A stretch of 63,101 bases of DNA from contig NZ_JPOC01000014.1 of NCBI RefSeq assembly GCF_000738775.1, forward strand, positions 1 to 63,101, given 5' to 3'. The notes beneath the pieces are model-generated. The model searched no databases. It saw only the letters and a list, made by a program, of their open reading frames with translations, and was not told the DNA's origin. A program made the translations under genes and the position numbers. This document shows positions 49,895 through 58,802 of the stretch, in pieces. Origin of the DNA: Prescottella defluvii. Lineage in GTDB: Bacteria; Actinomycetota; Actinomycetes; Mycobacteriales; Mycobacteriaceae. The stretch's first letter is position 1. Every line of letters begins with the position of its first letter.

Positions 49895-50144
49895 CTGCTA
49901 TACGTGGCCCGTGACATGTCGACACCTCCCAGGCTGGCGATAGCCTGCGGGAACGCCACAAGCTGCGTGCGCGGCGAGGCCGGCGGGCAACGGTGCATCG
50001 CTCGGCGGGCCGGCGGCAAGGGTGCATCTCGCGTCGTCTCACCGACACCCAGCGTGACCATTCCTACCAAGGTGTAACACCAGGCTTGAACGGGTACTCG
50101 ACATCGTGCCGGACCTCACCGGCGCGTAGTGAGGAGCGCTGACA

Positions 50145-50555
50145 ATGAACGACAAGAATCGGACGCCGAGCGAAGAACCCCAATCCGCGCGGGGCGCGCC
50201 CGGGTCCCGTGACGCAGGCTCGGACGAACCCGGAGGCGGCGAGACAGACAGGCCATCCGGTTCGTTCGACGACGATATCGTCACCTCGAGCGGTGAGCCC
50301 GGGTGGACTCGGCCCGACACTCGGAGGGCGAGCCCAGGCGCGGCCGAGGTACCCCCGTACGAGGGACGCACCCGCACAGCAAAGCCTGTCGAGGAACAAG
50401 AAGCCAAGGCTGGAAAGTCGGTGCGAGGAGCAAACTCTGGCGACACGAGCACCCCGGCCGAGGAAGCCAAGCCCACAGAAACCGACGAAGGGACAGGACC
50501 GGCGCACCAGTCTGGCGTACGGCGCGGTGAAGATCACCCTCGCGAAGCAGATTGA
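50145..50555 (+). CDS. Hydrophilic low-complexity hypothetical protein
   Basis: The 136-aa product is rich in Glu, Asp, Ser, Gly, Pro and Arg, with no hydrophobic core, and is probably disordered. A gaggag ribosome site precedes the ATG by about 10 bases. It heads a run of small plus-strand genes (50607, 51157) and the desaturase. No family was recognised. Confidence 0.5.
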   Translation: MNDKNRTPSEEPQSARGAPGSRDAGSDEPGGGETDRPSGSFDDDIVTSSGEPGWTRPDTRRASPGAAEVPPYEGRTRTAKPVEEQEAKAGKSVRGANSGDTSTPAEEAKPTETDEGTGPAHQSGVRRGEDHPREAD

Positions 50556-50606
50556 GCCACCGATCTCACGCCCGAAATCAGTTCCACGAAATGATCGGGA
50601 GCGGTC

Positions 50607-51035
50607 ATGATCCTCATCGGCCTCATCATTATGGTCGCCGCCATCGTCATCGGAGTCGCGGGAGTAATCGCCAACGCGGGTGCCGAACACGCGTTGACCG
50701 GCGACTTCACACTGTTCGGCTACCACGTCACCGGATCCACAGGAGCGCTGTTCCTCTACGGAATCGTCGTCGGCGCGGTGGGCGTCCTCGGACTCAGCCT
50801 CCTCCTCACAGGGGCTCGGCGGACATCACGACGGGAACGCGTCGCGCGAACCCAGCTCAAACAATCACGCCGCAACGAGGCCGCTTTGGCTCAACAGCGC
50901 GACGACCTCGCTGACACGGGGGCACAAACAAGCACCGTCCGGCATGCCGACACCACCACCGGCAGTGCGCGGAGTTGGAAACACCCCTTCGGAGGACAGC
51001 AGGGGCCTCCGTCCACTCCCCGGCCGGCACATTGA
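50607..51035 (+). CDS. Small membrane protein with two N-terminal helices
   Basis: The 142-aa product has two membrane helices (residues of about 2-24, ILIGLIIMVAAIVIGVAGVIA, and 45-68) joined by a loop with FTLFGYHVTGSTG, followed by a basic, Gln-rich cytoplasmic tail. GGGAG lies 5 bases before the ATG. Similar small proteins are common in Rhodococcus and Mycobacterium next to stress-related genes; no function is assigned. Confidence 0.65.
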   Translation: MILIGLIIMVAAIVIGVAGVIANAGAEHALTGDFTLFGYHVTGSTGALFLYGIVVGAVGVLGLSLLLTGARRTSRRERVARTQLKQSRRNEAALAQQRDDLADTGAQTSTVRHADTTTGSARSWKHPFGGQQGPPSTPRPAH

Positions 51036-51156
51036 GACGAAGCAGGGCTCGGTTGAACCATCAGGTCGCGCAATTCACCTCGGTGCCGTGCAGCATCCAG
51101 CATCGCCGGGCGCATCGGACCTCTTCTCTTCCCACAACCGAAAGCAGGTAGACGTC

Positions 51157-51312
51157 ATGATCATTCTAGGAATCGTCCTCGCAGTCGTGGGTGCGGTCGT
51201 CAGCGTCCCCATCCTCTTGTACGTCGGGGTCGCGCTGATCGTCGTCGGTGTGGTGCTCGAGATCATGGGAATGACGGGCCACCCGGTGGCCGGTCGACGT
51301 CACTACTACTGA
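51157..51312 (+). CDS. DUF6131-like small membrane peptide
   Basis: This 51-aa product is two hydrophobic helices (IILGIVLAVVGAVVSVPI and LYVGVALIVVGVVLEIMG) ending in a polar HPVAGRRHYY tail, the typical look of actinobacterial DUF6131 peptides. The ATG at 51157 was chosen inside a longer frame because it gives this clean family-like peptide. It lies 75 bases before the desaturase gene on the same strand. Confidence 0.7.
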   Translation: MIILGIVLAVVGAVVSVPILLYVGVALIVVGVVLEIMGMTGHPVAGRRHYY

Positions 51313-51387
51313 CCCCGTCGGCAGCGTCGCGCCTGGGAACGACATAACTTCCCCTGGCGGGCAAGCCTCGACCCCATAGGAGTGTGT

Positions 51388-52608
51388 ATGGCGATCTCCG
51401 ATATCAGGGAGTATGCGCACCTGACCGGGGAAGATGTCGAGGCGCTCAGCGACGAACTGAACCGGATTCGCTGCGATGTCGCCGCGTCCCTCGGTGGGTC
51501 AGACGCGGCCTACATTCGCCGCGTCGTTGCCTCCCAGAGAGTGCTCGATGCCGCGGCACGATTGGTCATCTACGGCAGCCGGAGCCCAGCCGGCTGGATT
51601 CTCGGAACGGCGGCCCTTGCAGTGGCCAAGAGTGTGGAGAACATGGAGCTTGGGCACAACATCTCCCACGGGCAATGGGACTGGATGAACGACCCGGAAA
51701 TCCACTCCCTCAACTGGGAATGGGACATGGCAGGCCTTTCGTCGCAGTGGCGCTACTCCCACAACTATCGCCACCACGTGTTCAGCAACGTCGTCGGGAT
51801 GGACGAGGACCTCGGCTACGGCGTCCTCCGCGTCACCCGCGACCAACCGTGGAAGCCGCACCATCTGCTGCAACCGCTGCGGAATATGGTGCTGGCTGCC
51901 ACGTTCGAATGGGGCATCGCTCTGCACGGCTTACATTCAGAACACGACCGCACCAACACCGACGGCGAGAAGTCCGCCCACACCCGGGCACTGATCGGCA
52001 AGATCGCCCGCCAGACCGGCAAGGACTACCTGCTCTTTCCCAGCCTCAGCGGGCGGCGCTGGCGACGAACCCTGAAAGCGAATCTGGCCGCGAATCTTCT
52101 GAGGAACGTGTGGGCCTACGTGGTGATCTTTTGCGGGCATTTTCCTGACGGCGCTGAGAAATTCACCCCCACCGAACTCGATAACGAAAGCCAGGCTGAA
52201 TGGTATCTGCGGCAGATACTCGGCGCGGCGAACTTCCGTGCCGGGCCGGTGCTGGCGTTCCTCAGCGGCAACCTCTGCTACCAGATCGAGCATCACCTGT
52301 TTCCCGACCTCCCCAGCAACCGGTACGAGCAGATCGCCCCTCGAGTGCGCGCACTGTGCGACAGGTACGACCTGCCGTACACCACCGGTTCCCTTGCCCA
52401 GCAGTATCTTCTGACCCTGCGAACCATCCACAAACTCACGTTGCCCGACCGGTTCCTGGCCGCGACCCCCGACGACGCCCCGGAGACCGCCTCGGAACTG
52501 AAATTCCACCGCACACCCATGCACGAGCAGGTCGGAACGGGTCCAGCTTCCCGATACGGGCTTCGGACCGCGCTACAGGCACTGGCCGCTTCCCCCCGCA
52601 CCCGCTGA
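51388..52608 (+). CDS. Membrane fatty-acid desaturase
   Basis: The 406-aa protein has the three His boxes of membrane acyl desaturases: HNISHGQWD, HNYRHHVFSN and, late in the chain, QIEHHLFPDLPSNRY, which bind the diiron centre. It should introduce a double bond into acyl-CoA or phospholipid acyl chains and resembles mycobacterial DesA3-type enzymes. The ATG at 51388 has AGGAG 5 bases upstream. The reductase partner seen beside some desaturases is absent here. It lies inside the direct-repeat-bounded segment. Confidence 0.9.
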   Translation: MAISDIREYAHLTGEDVEALSDELNRIRCDVAASLGGSDAAYIRRVVASQRVLDAAARLVIYGSRSPAGWILGTAALAVAKSVENMELGHNISHGQWDWMNDPEIHSLNWEWDMAGLSSQWRYSHNYRHHVFSNVVGMDEDLGYGVLRVTRDQPWKPHHLLQPLRNMVLAATFEWGIALHGLHSEHDRTNTDGEKSAHTRALIGKIARQTGKDYLLFPSLSGRRWRRTLKANLAANLLRNVWAYVVIFCGHFPDGAEKFTPTELDNESQAEWYLRQILGAANFRAGPVLAFLSGNLCYQIEHHLFPDLPSNRYEQIAPRVRALCDRYDLPYTTGSLAQQYLLTLRTIHKLTLPDRFLAATPDDAPETASELKFHRTPMHEQVGTGPASRYGLRTALQALAASPRTR

Positions 52609-52936
52609 CATCACGGGTAAACCAAGCAGAGCCGTGCCGACGCCTCAAACTCGGAGGCAGAGGCGTTGCGCGGCTTCGTCACTGAGTCCGCCGCCGAAGC
52701 CCTGCGCGTCAGGGTGAGTTGAGTCCACTGGTTCACAGCAACCCCGCCTACAGGGCGAGATGCGGATCAACCCGACGATGACGATTTCCACCAACTTGTC
52801 GGTCGAGGACAATGACCGCATGGCCTCTGACCATCCGGGGGTCCTGCGGACGGCGTCGACTGCCAGGTCCGATCCCGCAGAGAGTCCGCGCACGTCGCGG
52901 TGTTCTCCGCGATCCTGAAACGAGAGCACGGGATCT
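52609..52936. other. 328-bp intergenic region
   Basis: A small inverted repeat (cgcct/aggcg near 52650-52676) follows the desaturase gene. Otherwise I see no gene, operator or terminator that stands out. Confidence 0.4.
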
Positions 52937-54088
52937 ATGGGGGCTACGTCTGTGCGAGACCTGCGATACGTTTTCGTCGTGTCTCAACTCGGAACGGTCG
53001 ACGCGGACCACTACCAGTTTGTGCTGGGCTCACCCACCGGGGAGACGTACCTGCCGGAGGAAACCGGCAGCGTCATCGAAGTCGGCCCCAACTTCGCCAC
53101 CATCATGACCGGCATCGCCTACGGACCGGTCACACTGACCATCGACGTCCTCGACGCTGAACCAGCTGCGGTCGGCGACACCGGAGCATGGGGCGTCATC
53201 GAGGAAGCCACAGTCAACCTCACCAAACCGGCGTACGTGCTCACCTTGGACGGCGAGAGAGTTCCGGACTTTCAGAAGTTGCCGATCAAACGAGGCCTGC
53301 ACCGATTCCGGGTGTTCGGCCGCGGACGCGACACCAACGCAGGACAGACCGTCTCCGAGCCGACGGAGCATTACCTGGTCCAGATCTGGAAGACGACGCG
53401 ACCGCAAGAGATGCTGCGGCTGCACAAGACCGACGCCGCATGGGACCAGAGCATCGTCACCCACCCCAAACGCAACTGGTGGGATCCAGATCCGGCCGGC
53501 GACGCCACCCTGTATCTGAAATACGGATATGACCAGATGGCTCAGTGGGCGAAAGACGAAGCGATCCGCTGGGGCGGACGGCCACCGTCGGAGAAGCTCC
53601 GCTCCAACTTCCACGCGATGGGCATCGCCGGTCTCGACCGTCCACTGGCCGATGCAATCACCCGAGCTCGGCCCCCGAAACTGCGTCGCATCGCGGCTTG
53701 GGCTGCCCGCCGCGCATACACGACTGCAGGTATCGCAGAGATCAAGTGGATCCGGCCCGCACTGACAGCCCTGGACCAGGGTGGACCACTACCGCACCCT
53801 TTCGGCGAGCACGAGTCCATGGCGCTATACAAGGCGCTCGAAGACGACCCGGCCATCGATACGACCGTCACCGGCGACGACGTCAGGAACGCCAACGTAC
53901 CCGCTGCCCTACTAGCCATGTACGCCATCTCCACAGCGGTCAAACAAGATCCATTGAACGCCGCCTTCCAGTGCCTGGACATCGCTGCGAAGACCGACGA
54001 CTCCGACTACGCATCTCTCATCAGGGATCTGCGGCGTGAGCTCTTCCCGAAATTGATGCCTGTAGACCAGTACGAGCGATGGATCTGA
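52937..54088 (+). CDS. Unrecognised 383-aa hypothetical protein
   Basis: The N-terminal 170 residues look like a beta-rich domain ending in HYLVQIWKTTRPQEMLRLHKTDAAWDQ, a Trp-containing pattern reminiscent of small immunity or ComJ-like proteins. After NWWDPDP comes a helical, Ala-rich C-terminal part (WAKDEAIRWGG, WAARRAYTTAG, VPAALLAMYAISTAV). There is no signal peptide or membrane helix. It is the last gene of the accessory segment, followed by a 10-bp hairpin and direct repeat 2. I do not recognise the family. Confidence 0.65.
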   Translation: MGATSVRDLRYVFVVSQLGTVDADHYQFVLGSPTGETYLPEETGSVIEVGPNFATIMTGIAYGPVTLTIDVLDAEPAAVGDTGAWGVIEEATVNLTKPAYVLTLDGERVPDFQKLPIKRGLHRFRVFGRGRDTNAGQTVSEPTEHYLVQIWKTTRPQEMLRLHKTDAAWDQSIVTHPKRNWWDPDPAGDATLYLKYGYDQMAQWAKDEAIRWGGRPPSEKLRSNFHAMGIAGLDRPLADAITRARPPKLRRIAAWAARRAYTTAGIAEIKWIRPALTALDQGGPLPHPFGEHESMALYKALEDDPAIDTTVTGDDVRNANVPAALLAMYAISTAVKQDPLNAAFQCLDIAAKTDDSDYASLIRDLRRELFPKLMPVDQYERWI

Positions 54089-54249
54089 CTGACTTCGCGG
54101 CTCACCAACGGCCGGACAACGAAGCTCTCGCGCATCGAATGGCGGACGGCGAATCCACTCTGATCCGTGTGATCGGCGAGCGCCACTCGGTGTGACTACC
54201 CGCGAGTCAGTTCCACCAGTGTGCCTGCGGCCCGGGACAGTACGGCATA

Positions 54250-54278
54250 GGTGAACACCTCTCTCTAGGGTGTTCACC
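54250..54278. terminator. Hairpin after the 383-aa gene
   Basis: The perfect 10-bp arms ggtgaacacc and ggtgttcacc enclose a 9-base loop. There is no T-run, so factor-independent activity is uncertain. Confidence 0.5.
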
Positions 54279-54301
54279 CATTCATGCCCGTTGTGGTCAC
54301 C

Positions 54302-54503
54302 AATTGGATGGGCAGCGCGGTCTCCGCCGCCCCAGTTGGTGGTTTCAGGCCAAGGTCTCGCTATCTGCATAGTTTCGACCGTTGACGGTCGGATAGTTGT
54401 TGCGGTATCCGAGTGGACGGCGGCTGTCTTCTGCCGTGTTCCCTGGGGCGGATCGGCGAGATCCGGAGATTTCGCGGACGGGGCATGCGGTTATCCGCCG
54501 GGC
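54302..54503. repeat. Direct repeat 2 (about 202 bp) at right edge of accessory segment
   Basis: This is the partner of 49491-49701, in the same orientation, about 89% identical by hand alignment. The bases just before it do not match the tRNA-Gly 3' end, so it is not a simple tRNA-site duplication. Confidence 0.85.
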
Positions 54504-54805
54504 ATCACACCGAGAGTCGTAGCGGGGGCGACACGCCGTACATGCACTGACCGGCGAGGTGTACGGGCGGTGTGGGCCAGTTCGGGTTCGCCGAGGTACC
54601 GACCCACACGGATCCAAACAGCGCACGACTCGAGGTCGCGGCGACTTCGAGCCACTGCGACGACCTGGAACATCACTGCGCCACCTTCGGATCAACGGTG
54701 GTCATTTCACTGCCGTGCATGGCACAACTTCGGTGGCGTAATCCTCGGCTACGCCGGGACCGTCGTGGAGTAGTCGGTCCCGGCGCCTGGGATGCGGACC
54801 TGCTG

Positions 54806-55363
54806 TCAGCTGCGCCGGCTCCTGTCGAGAATGTCGATGTCGGTGCGGAAGTCGGCCAGCGTGACCACTGGCGCGTTCGGGTCCTTGCCGAGATCGTCGA
54901 ACTTGCGCAGTTGCACCGCCTGCTCCGCGAATCGTTCCGATTCGAATGCGGCAACTTCATCGGCGTCCATCGTGCCGCCTTGGACTGCCATCGTGTATTT
55001 CGAAGCGTCGGAGAGCTTCTCGTAGTAGCTCGGGTCGACGGCACAGAGGTAACGCTTGGCTGCAACGTGCAGCCTGATCGGTTCCGTCACTGCTTCGTCG
55101 AACCACTGGGACAGCCACGTGGCGGCTGCGGTGTCGTGATGGTTGTCGCTTCCCCGCATGAGGTCGCGTCCGCTTACTGCGCCGGAGAAGTGCCCTACGT
55201 CGTGGAGTACGGCTGCGACGACGACCGTGATCGGCGCTCCCGCCTCGCGGGCCACCCGGCCGGTCTGCAGCATGTGCTGTGCCATCGAGACCTGCTCGCC
55301 GAGGTAGTCCTGGCTCCCTTCCCCCTCGAAGAGGGTGACGATAGCGTCGTAAGCCGAGGTCAT
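54806..55363 (-). CDS. HD-domain oxygenase, PhnZ/TmpB-like (phosphonate C-P bond cleavage)
   Basis: The 185-aa protein keeps the residues that mark PhnZ-type mixed-valent diiron oxygenases. These are the substrate-lid Tyr20 and Glu23 in YLGEQVS, metal ligands His30, His54, Asp55 and His58 (LHDVGH), His76, His99, Lys103 (HVAAK) and an Asp at 156-157 (RKFDD). These enzymes split a 1-hydroxyphosphonate with O2, releasing phosphate and a carboxylate (glycine from PhnZ, glycine betaine from TmpB). Its ATG overlaps the dioxygenase stop (ATGA), so the two steps are co-translated. It could instead be another HD oxygenase such as a myo-inositol-oxygenase relative, but the Y-x-G-E lid motif argues against that. 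Confidence 0.85.
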   Translation of the reverse strand: MTSAYDAIVTLFEGEGSQDYLGEQVSMAQHMLQTGRVAREAGAPITVVVAAVLHDVGHFSGAVSGRDLMRGSDNHHDTAAATWLSQWFDEAVTEPIRLHVAAKRYLCAVDPSYYEKLSDASKYTMAVQGGTMDADEVAAFESERFAEQAVQLRKFDDLGKDPNAPVVTLADFRTDIDILDRSRRS

Positions 55364-56487
55364 CGGTTCCCCTCCGCGACCTGGAGGGTGCTGAGGAGCC
55401 CATCGAGATCTGCGTACGCACCCTGGAGATGCCGTCCGCCGGCCGATGCGAAGGCGGTACGGGAGTGCAGCAGCCTGGTGTTGTCGAAGATGAGACAGTC
55501 GCCCGGGTCGAGTTGGAAATTCAGCTGCGCCTCCGGGGCGTAGATCAGCTCGGCGAAGGACCTGTAGGCGGCGTAGAAGCGCCGCTGCTGATCCGTTGCC
55601 ATCCGGGGGACCTCGATGGATCGGTTGTTGAACCTGATCTCCCGGATCCGCCGCTGGGAGTCGAGGGAGATGAGCGGTACCTGCGCAGCCAGGCGGGTGT
55701 TCTCGCTGCCGAAGCGGTAGACGACCTGGGTGGTGGTGAGGACCTCGAACGATTCGGGGTCGGTTTCGCGGAGCGCGACTGCGGCGGCGAAACCGTCGAC
55801 GAGCCCGGACTCGCCACCGACGGCGGTGTTGTGCAGGCAGTGCAGCAATTGGAGGGTCGGCACGGGGTCGCGATAGGGGTTGTCCGTGTGGGGGCTGATG
55901 GCGCGGCCGGTGAACGCCAAGTTCACCGGGTTCTCCTCGACTCGAACATCGAAGATTTTGCCGTAGTTGGTCTCTCGCACGAACCCGAACCTCTCGGCCA
56001 CGGAGACAACCTGGCCGGGTTCGGTCGGGACGCCACAGAGTACCGCGAACCCGCGGTCGACGACCGACTGCAGGGCATGCGACGGATCGGAAAGGTAAGC
56101 CTCCCAGTCCACCCGCTCCACAGTCGGCAGGTCCGCGGCACGGAACCACAGTTGCTTCGACTCGTGGGCCCGCGCGTCCGCGTATCCGGAACCGGCGTTC
56201 GACAGTAGCTGTCGCAGGCTGAATGTCGAGCGATGTCCGTCGGGCGCGAACTCGACCTCGACATTATCCCCGCGGATCTGCGCATCGGCGATGCGCACGT
56301 CCGCGGGAAGATCGACGATATTGAACAATCGCTGCCCACTGCTGGAGTCTCGACTGTCCTGGCCTTGACATGTGTCCCGCAGCCAGATGGCGGCGATGTC
56401 GATCCGAGCGGTGGGGGTGTTCAGTCGGAGATCACCGTCGGCGACCGACACTGAAACCTGAATGTCTTCCTCGACTTGGCTATACAT
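55360..56487 (-). CDS. GBBH-like Fe(II)/2-oxoglutarate dioxygenase, TmpA-like
   Basis: The 375-aa protein has the gamma-butyrobetaine-hydroxylase layout. An N-terminal DUF971-like domain (AIWLRDTC, residues of about 25-95, with Cys/His zinc-type positions) is followed by a TauD domain. Iron ligands are His200 and Asp202 (PHTDNPY) and His341 (LLHSRTAF), nearly the same spacing as in human GBBH. TmpA, from this subfamily, hydroxylates 2-(trimethylammonio)ethylphosphonate at C1. Coupling to a PhnZ/TmpB-like gene makes that role more likely than carnitine synthesis. The ATG at 56487 gives a family-length protein; an upstream ATG adds an unrelated leader. Confidence 0.85.
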   Translation of the reverse strand: MYSQVEEDIQVSVSVADGDLRLNTPTARIDIAAIWLRDTCQGQDSRDSSSGQRLFNIVDLPADVRIADAQIRGDNVEVEFAPDGHRSTFSLRQLLSNAGSGYADARAHESKQLWFRAADLPTVERVDWEAYLSDPSHALQSVVDRGFAVLCGVPTEPGQVVSVAERFGFVRETNYGKIFDVRVEENPVNLAFTGRAISPHTDNPYRDPVPTLQLLHCLHNTAVGGESGLVDGFAAAVALRETDPESFEVLTTTQVVYRFGSENTRLAAQVPLISLDSQRRIREIRFNNRSIEVPRMATDQQRRFYAAYRSFAELIYAPEAQLNFQLDPGDCLIFDNTRLLHSRTAFASAGGRHLQGAYADLDGLLSTLQVAEGNR

Positions 56488-56765
56488 GTTTGAGGACCTT
56501 GCACGGCAACTGAGACCGGGCAACGAAGTGTCGGTGAACGGGCGGTTTCCGATTGGCGAATCCTGCGGTCCGGCAACTGCGAAGTGCTGGCCGGACGATT
56601 CTTCCGCGCGGTTCAGAGGTAGGAGGATTCGCCGTCGCGTCATGTTCAGGACGTGTTCACCTTGCATACGCGCGAGATATCTTGGCTAGCCAACTTGCGC
56701 ACGGAGAGTCTGTACAACCTGGCCGCGACGACCGACGAGAACGTCCCCCTTCCTTGGAGTTACAC
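56488..56765. promoter_or_regulatory. Divergent promoter region of the phosphonate cluster
   Basis: This 278-bp gap separates the leftward oxygenase genes from the rightward transporter-regulator operon. It contains the palindrome at 56682-56693 and, for the lipoprotein gene, GGAG at 56756-56759 six bases before its GTG. Confidence 0.6.
56682..56693. promoter_or_regulatory. Candidate GntR/HutC-type operator palindrome
   Basis: ttggctagccaa is perfectly self-complementary. Its TGG-CTAG-CCA skeleton resembles operators of HutC-subfamily regulators, for example DasR (TGGTCTAGACCA) and PhnF (TGGTATAGACCA). The local operon encodes a HutC-type regulator. It lies 72 bases before the transporter start codon. 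Confidence 0.5.
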
Positions 56766-57914
56766 GTGCGCAGAGCAACTATCCACAAGAAGTTTCGAGC
56801 CGCCCTGGTCTTTGCCGCAGCGGGAGCTGTAGCCCTGACCTCCGCAGGCTGCACCACGAAGTCCGAGGCATCCGGTTCCGCCGCCGCCACCGCGACCTCC
56901 GCGGTCGAGGCCGGTGGAATGGACGCCCTCATCGCCGCGGCCCAAGCCGAGGGCGCCCTGAATCTCATTGCTACTCCTCGCGACTGGGCCGGCTACGGCG
57001 AGTTGATGGACAAGTTCGCGGCCAAGTACGGAATCACGGTCACGATGGACAACCCGGAGGCCAGTAGTGCCGACGTCGTCAACGCGGTCAAGACCCTTCG
57101 TGGCCAGGACCGGGCGCCGGATGCGGTCGATGTAGGCACCGCGTACGCGATCAGCGGTGACGCGGAGGGGCTGTACGCCCCCTACAAGGTCTCGACCTGG
57201 GACGACATTCCCGAGTCGCACAAGTCGCCGACCGGCACCTGGCATGCGGACTACGGCGGCTACATCTCCATCGGTTGTGATGCCGCGCGGGTTCCTTTGT
57301 GCCCCACTTCGTTCGCCGATCTCGCCAAGCCCGAGTACAAGGGAAAGGTGGCGCTCACCGGAGATCCACTCAAGAGCACCTCGGCGATGATGGCGGTGTG
57401 GTCCGCTGCGCTCGCCAACGGCGGCTCGCTCGACGACGTCGGCCCGGGCATCGACTACTTCGGACGGCTCAAGTCGGCCGGCAACTACGTCCCGGTCAAG
57501 GCGACCGCGGCAACCATTCAGTCCGGTGAGACACCGATCGTCGTGGACTGGGACTACCTGAACGCCGCGCAGGCAAAGGATCTCGCGAAATCGGGAGTCC
57601 AGTGGACCGTCGCGGTCACCGACGACGCGACGATCGGCTCCTACTATGCGCAGGCCGTCAGCGCCACGGCACCGCATCCCGCCGCCGCCCGCCTCTGGCA
57701 GGAGTTTCTGTACAGCGACGAAGGTCAGAACGGCTACCTCGCGGGCTACGCGCGGCCGATCCGGATGCCGGCAATGGAGGCGGCGGGCACCGTCGACCCG
57801 GCGTTGTCCGGCCTTCTCCCGGAGGTCAACGTGCCGGTCGAGTATCCCACCGATGCGCAGTCGGTCGCGGCCAAGACGATGCTGACCCAGTCCTGGGCGA
57901 GCACGGTGCGATAG
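56766..57914 (+). CDS. ABC transporter substrate-binding lipoprotein (phosphonate importer, PhnS-like)
   Basis: The 382-aa precursor starts at GTG and has a basic N-terminus, hydrophobic core and lipobox LTSAGC, giving a lipid-anchored Cys near residue 28. The mature part is a family-1/iron-putrescine-type binding protein (LNLIATPRDWAGYGELMDKFAAKYGI, GYISIGCDAARV, GETPIVVDWDYLN). Gene context (two permeases, ATPase, phosphonate oxygenases) indicates that it binds an aminoalkylphosphonate, possibly a quaternary-ammonium one. It is the first gene of a five-gene operon. Confidence 0.88.
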   Translation: MRRATIHKKFRAALVFAAAGAVALTSAGCTTKSEASGSAAATATSAVEAGGMDALIAAAQAEGALNLIATPRDWAGYGELMDKFAAKYGITVTMDNPEASSADVVNAVKTLRGQDRAPDAVDVGTAYAISGDAEGLYAPYKVSTWDDIPESHKSPTGTWHADYGGYISIGCDAARVPLCPTSFADLAKPEYKGKVALTGDPLKSTSAMMAVWSAALANGGSLDDVGPGIDYFGRLKSAGNYVPVKATAATIQSGETPIVVDWDYLNAAQAKDLAKSGVQWTVAVTDDATIGSYYAQAVSATAPHPAAARLWQEFLYSDEGQNGYLAGYARPIRMPAMEAAGTVDPALSGLLPEVNVPVEYPTDAQSVAAKTMLTQSWASTVR

Positions 57915-58802
57915 ATGAGCGCGCAACTGACGGCACGACGCTCGCGGCGGGCATGGAGCTGGCTCGGTCTCGCTCCCTTCTTCGGCTACCTGTCGGTGTT
58001 CTTCCTACTCCCCACCGCCGTCATCGGATACTCCGCGTTCCGGGTGGGAGGCCCGGACGAAGCGGAATCCTTCGGCGTCGCAAACATTGTCGCGGCACTG
58101 CAAGGCCCCTATCTCGACGGTCTGCGGAACACCGCGCTGATCGCCCTGGTCTGTGCCGTACTCGCCGCGGTTCTCGGCATGGCCCTCGCATACGCGGTCG
58201 CCACCAGCCGGCACAGCGTACTGCGACGTCTCGTGTCGACGAGTTCCGCGGTACTCGCGAACTTCGGTGGTCTGCCACTGGCGTTTCTGTTCGTCGCTGC
58301 GATCGGCAATGCCGGTGTCGTCACCACGTTCGTCCAGGGGCAGTGGGGAGTGTCGTTGAGCGAGGACCTCCACCTGAATCTGTACACCCGCAGTGGAGTT
58401 CAGTTCGTGTACCTGTACTTCCTGATTCCGCTCATGGTGCTCGTGATCACCCCCGCGATCGAGGGCCTACGTCCGGAGTGGCGCGAGGCGGCCGAAGGAC
58501 TCGGCTCACGCGGCTGGCAGTACTGGCGCTACGTCGCGGGGCCGGCGCTCGCCCCGCACTTCCTGGCCAGCATCGCACTGCTCTTCTGCACCGCGTTCTC
58601 TTCCTATGCCACCGCGGAGGCCCTGACGAACGGCACCCTGGCCATCACGCCGTTGCAGATCGACGCGGCCGTATCCGGAAACGTCCTCGTCGGCCAGGAG
58701 AACATCGGGGCCGCATTGGCGCTGACCATGATCGCAGTCGTCGTGCCACTGACGGTGCTCTACCAGTACATGCTCAAGAGGAGGTCGACGTGGTTGCAGT
58801 GA
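57915..58802 (+). CDS. ABC transporter permease 1 (phosphonate importer)
   Basis: The 295-aa protein has six membrane helices and the EAA coupling motif WREAAEGLGSRGWQYWRYVAGP (residues of about 190-211, split here by reading EAAEGLG then VAGP). Its ATG directly follows the lipoprotein stop. With permease 2 it forms the channel of the importer. Confidence 0.88.
   Translation: MSAQLTARRSRRAWSWLGLAPFFGYLSVFFLLPTAVIGYSAFRVGGPDEAESFGVANIVAALQGPYLDGLRNTALIALVCAVLAAVLGMALAYAVATSRHSVLRRLVSTSSAVLANFGGLPLAFLFVAAIGNAGVVTTFVQGQWGVSLSEDLHLNLYTRSGVQFVYLYFLIPLMVLVITPAIEGLRPEWREAAEGLGSRGWQYWRYVAGPALAPHFLASIALLFCTAFSSYATAEALTNGTLAITPLQIDAAVSGNVLVGQENIGAALALTMIAVVVPLTVLYQYMLKRRSTWLQ

Larger units (their letters stand above)
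49475..50144. other. 670-bp region after tRNA-Gly with direct repeat 1 and no firm gene
   Basis: The first 227 bases are mostly direct repeat 1 (listed separately). The remainder has one weak minus-strand frame with a predicted membrane helix (49550-49894) and nothing else recognisable. A ribosome site (gaggag) for the next gene lies near 50130. Confidence 0.5.
54089..54805. other. 717-bp region with hairpin and direct repeat 2
   Basis: It contains the terminator-like hairpin at 54250-54278 and direct repeat 2 at 54302-54503. The remaining 300 bases before the HD-domain gene hold nothing I recognise. Confidence 0.5.

Noticed and set aside
49404-54503. A classical tRNA-integrated island with duplicated tRNA 3' end
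   Set aside because: The sequence before direct repeat 2 does not match the tRNA-Gly 3' end, and no integrase gene is present; only the long direct repeats are supported.
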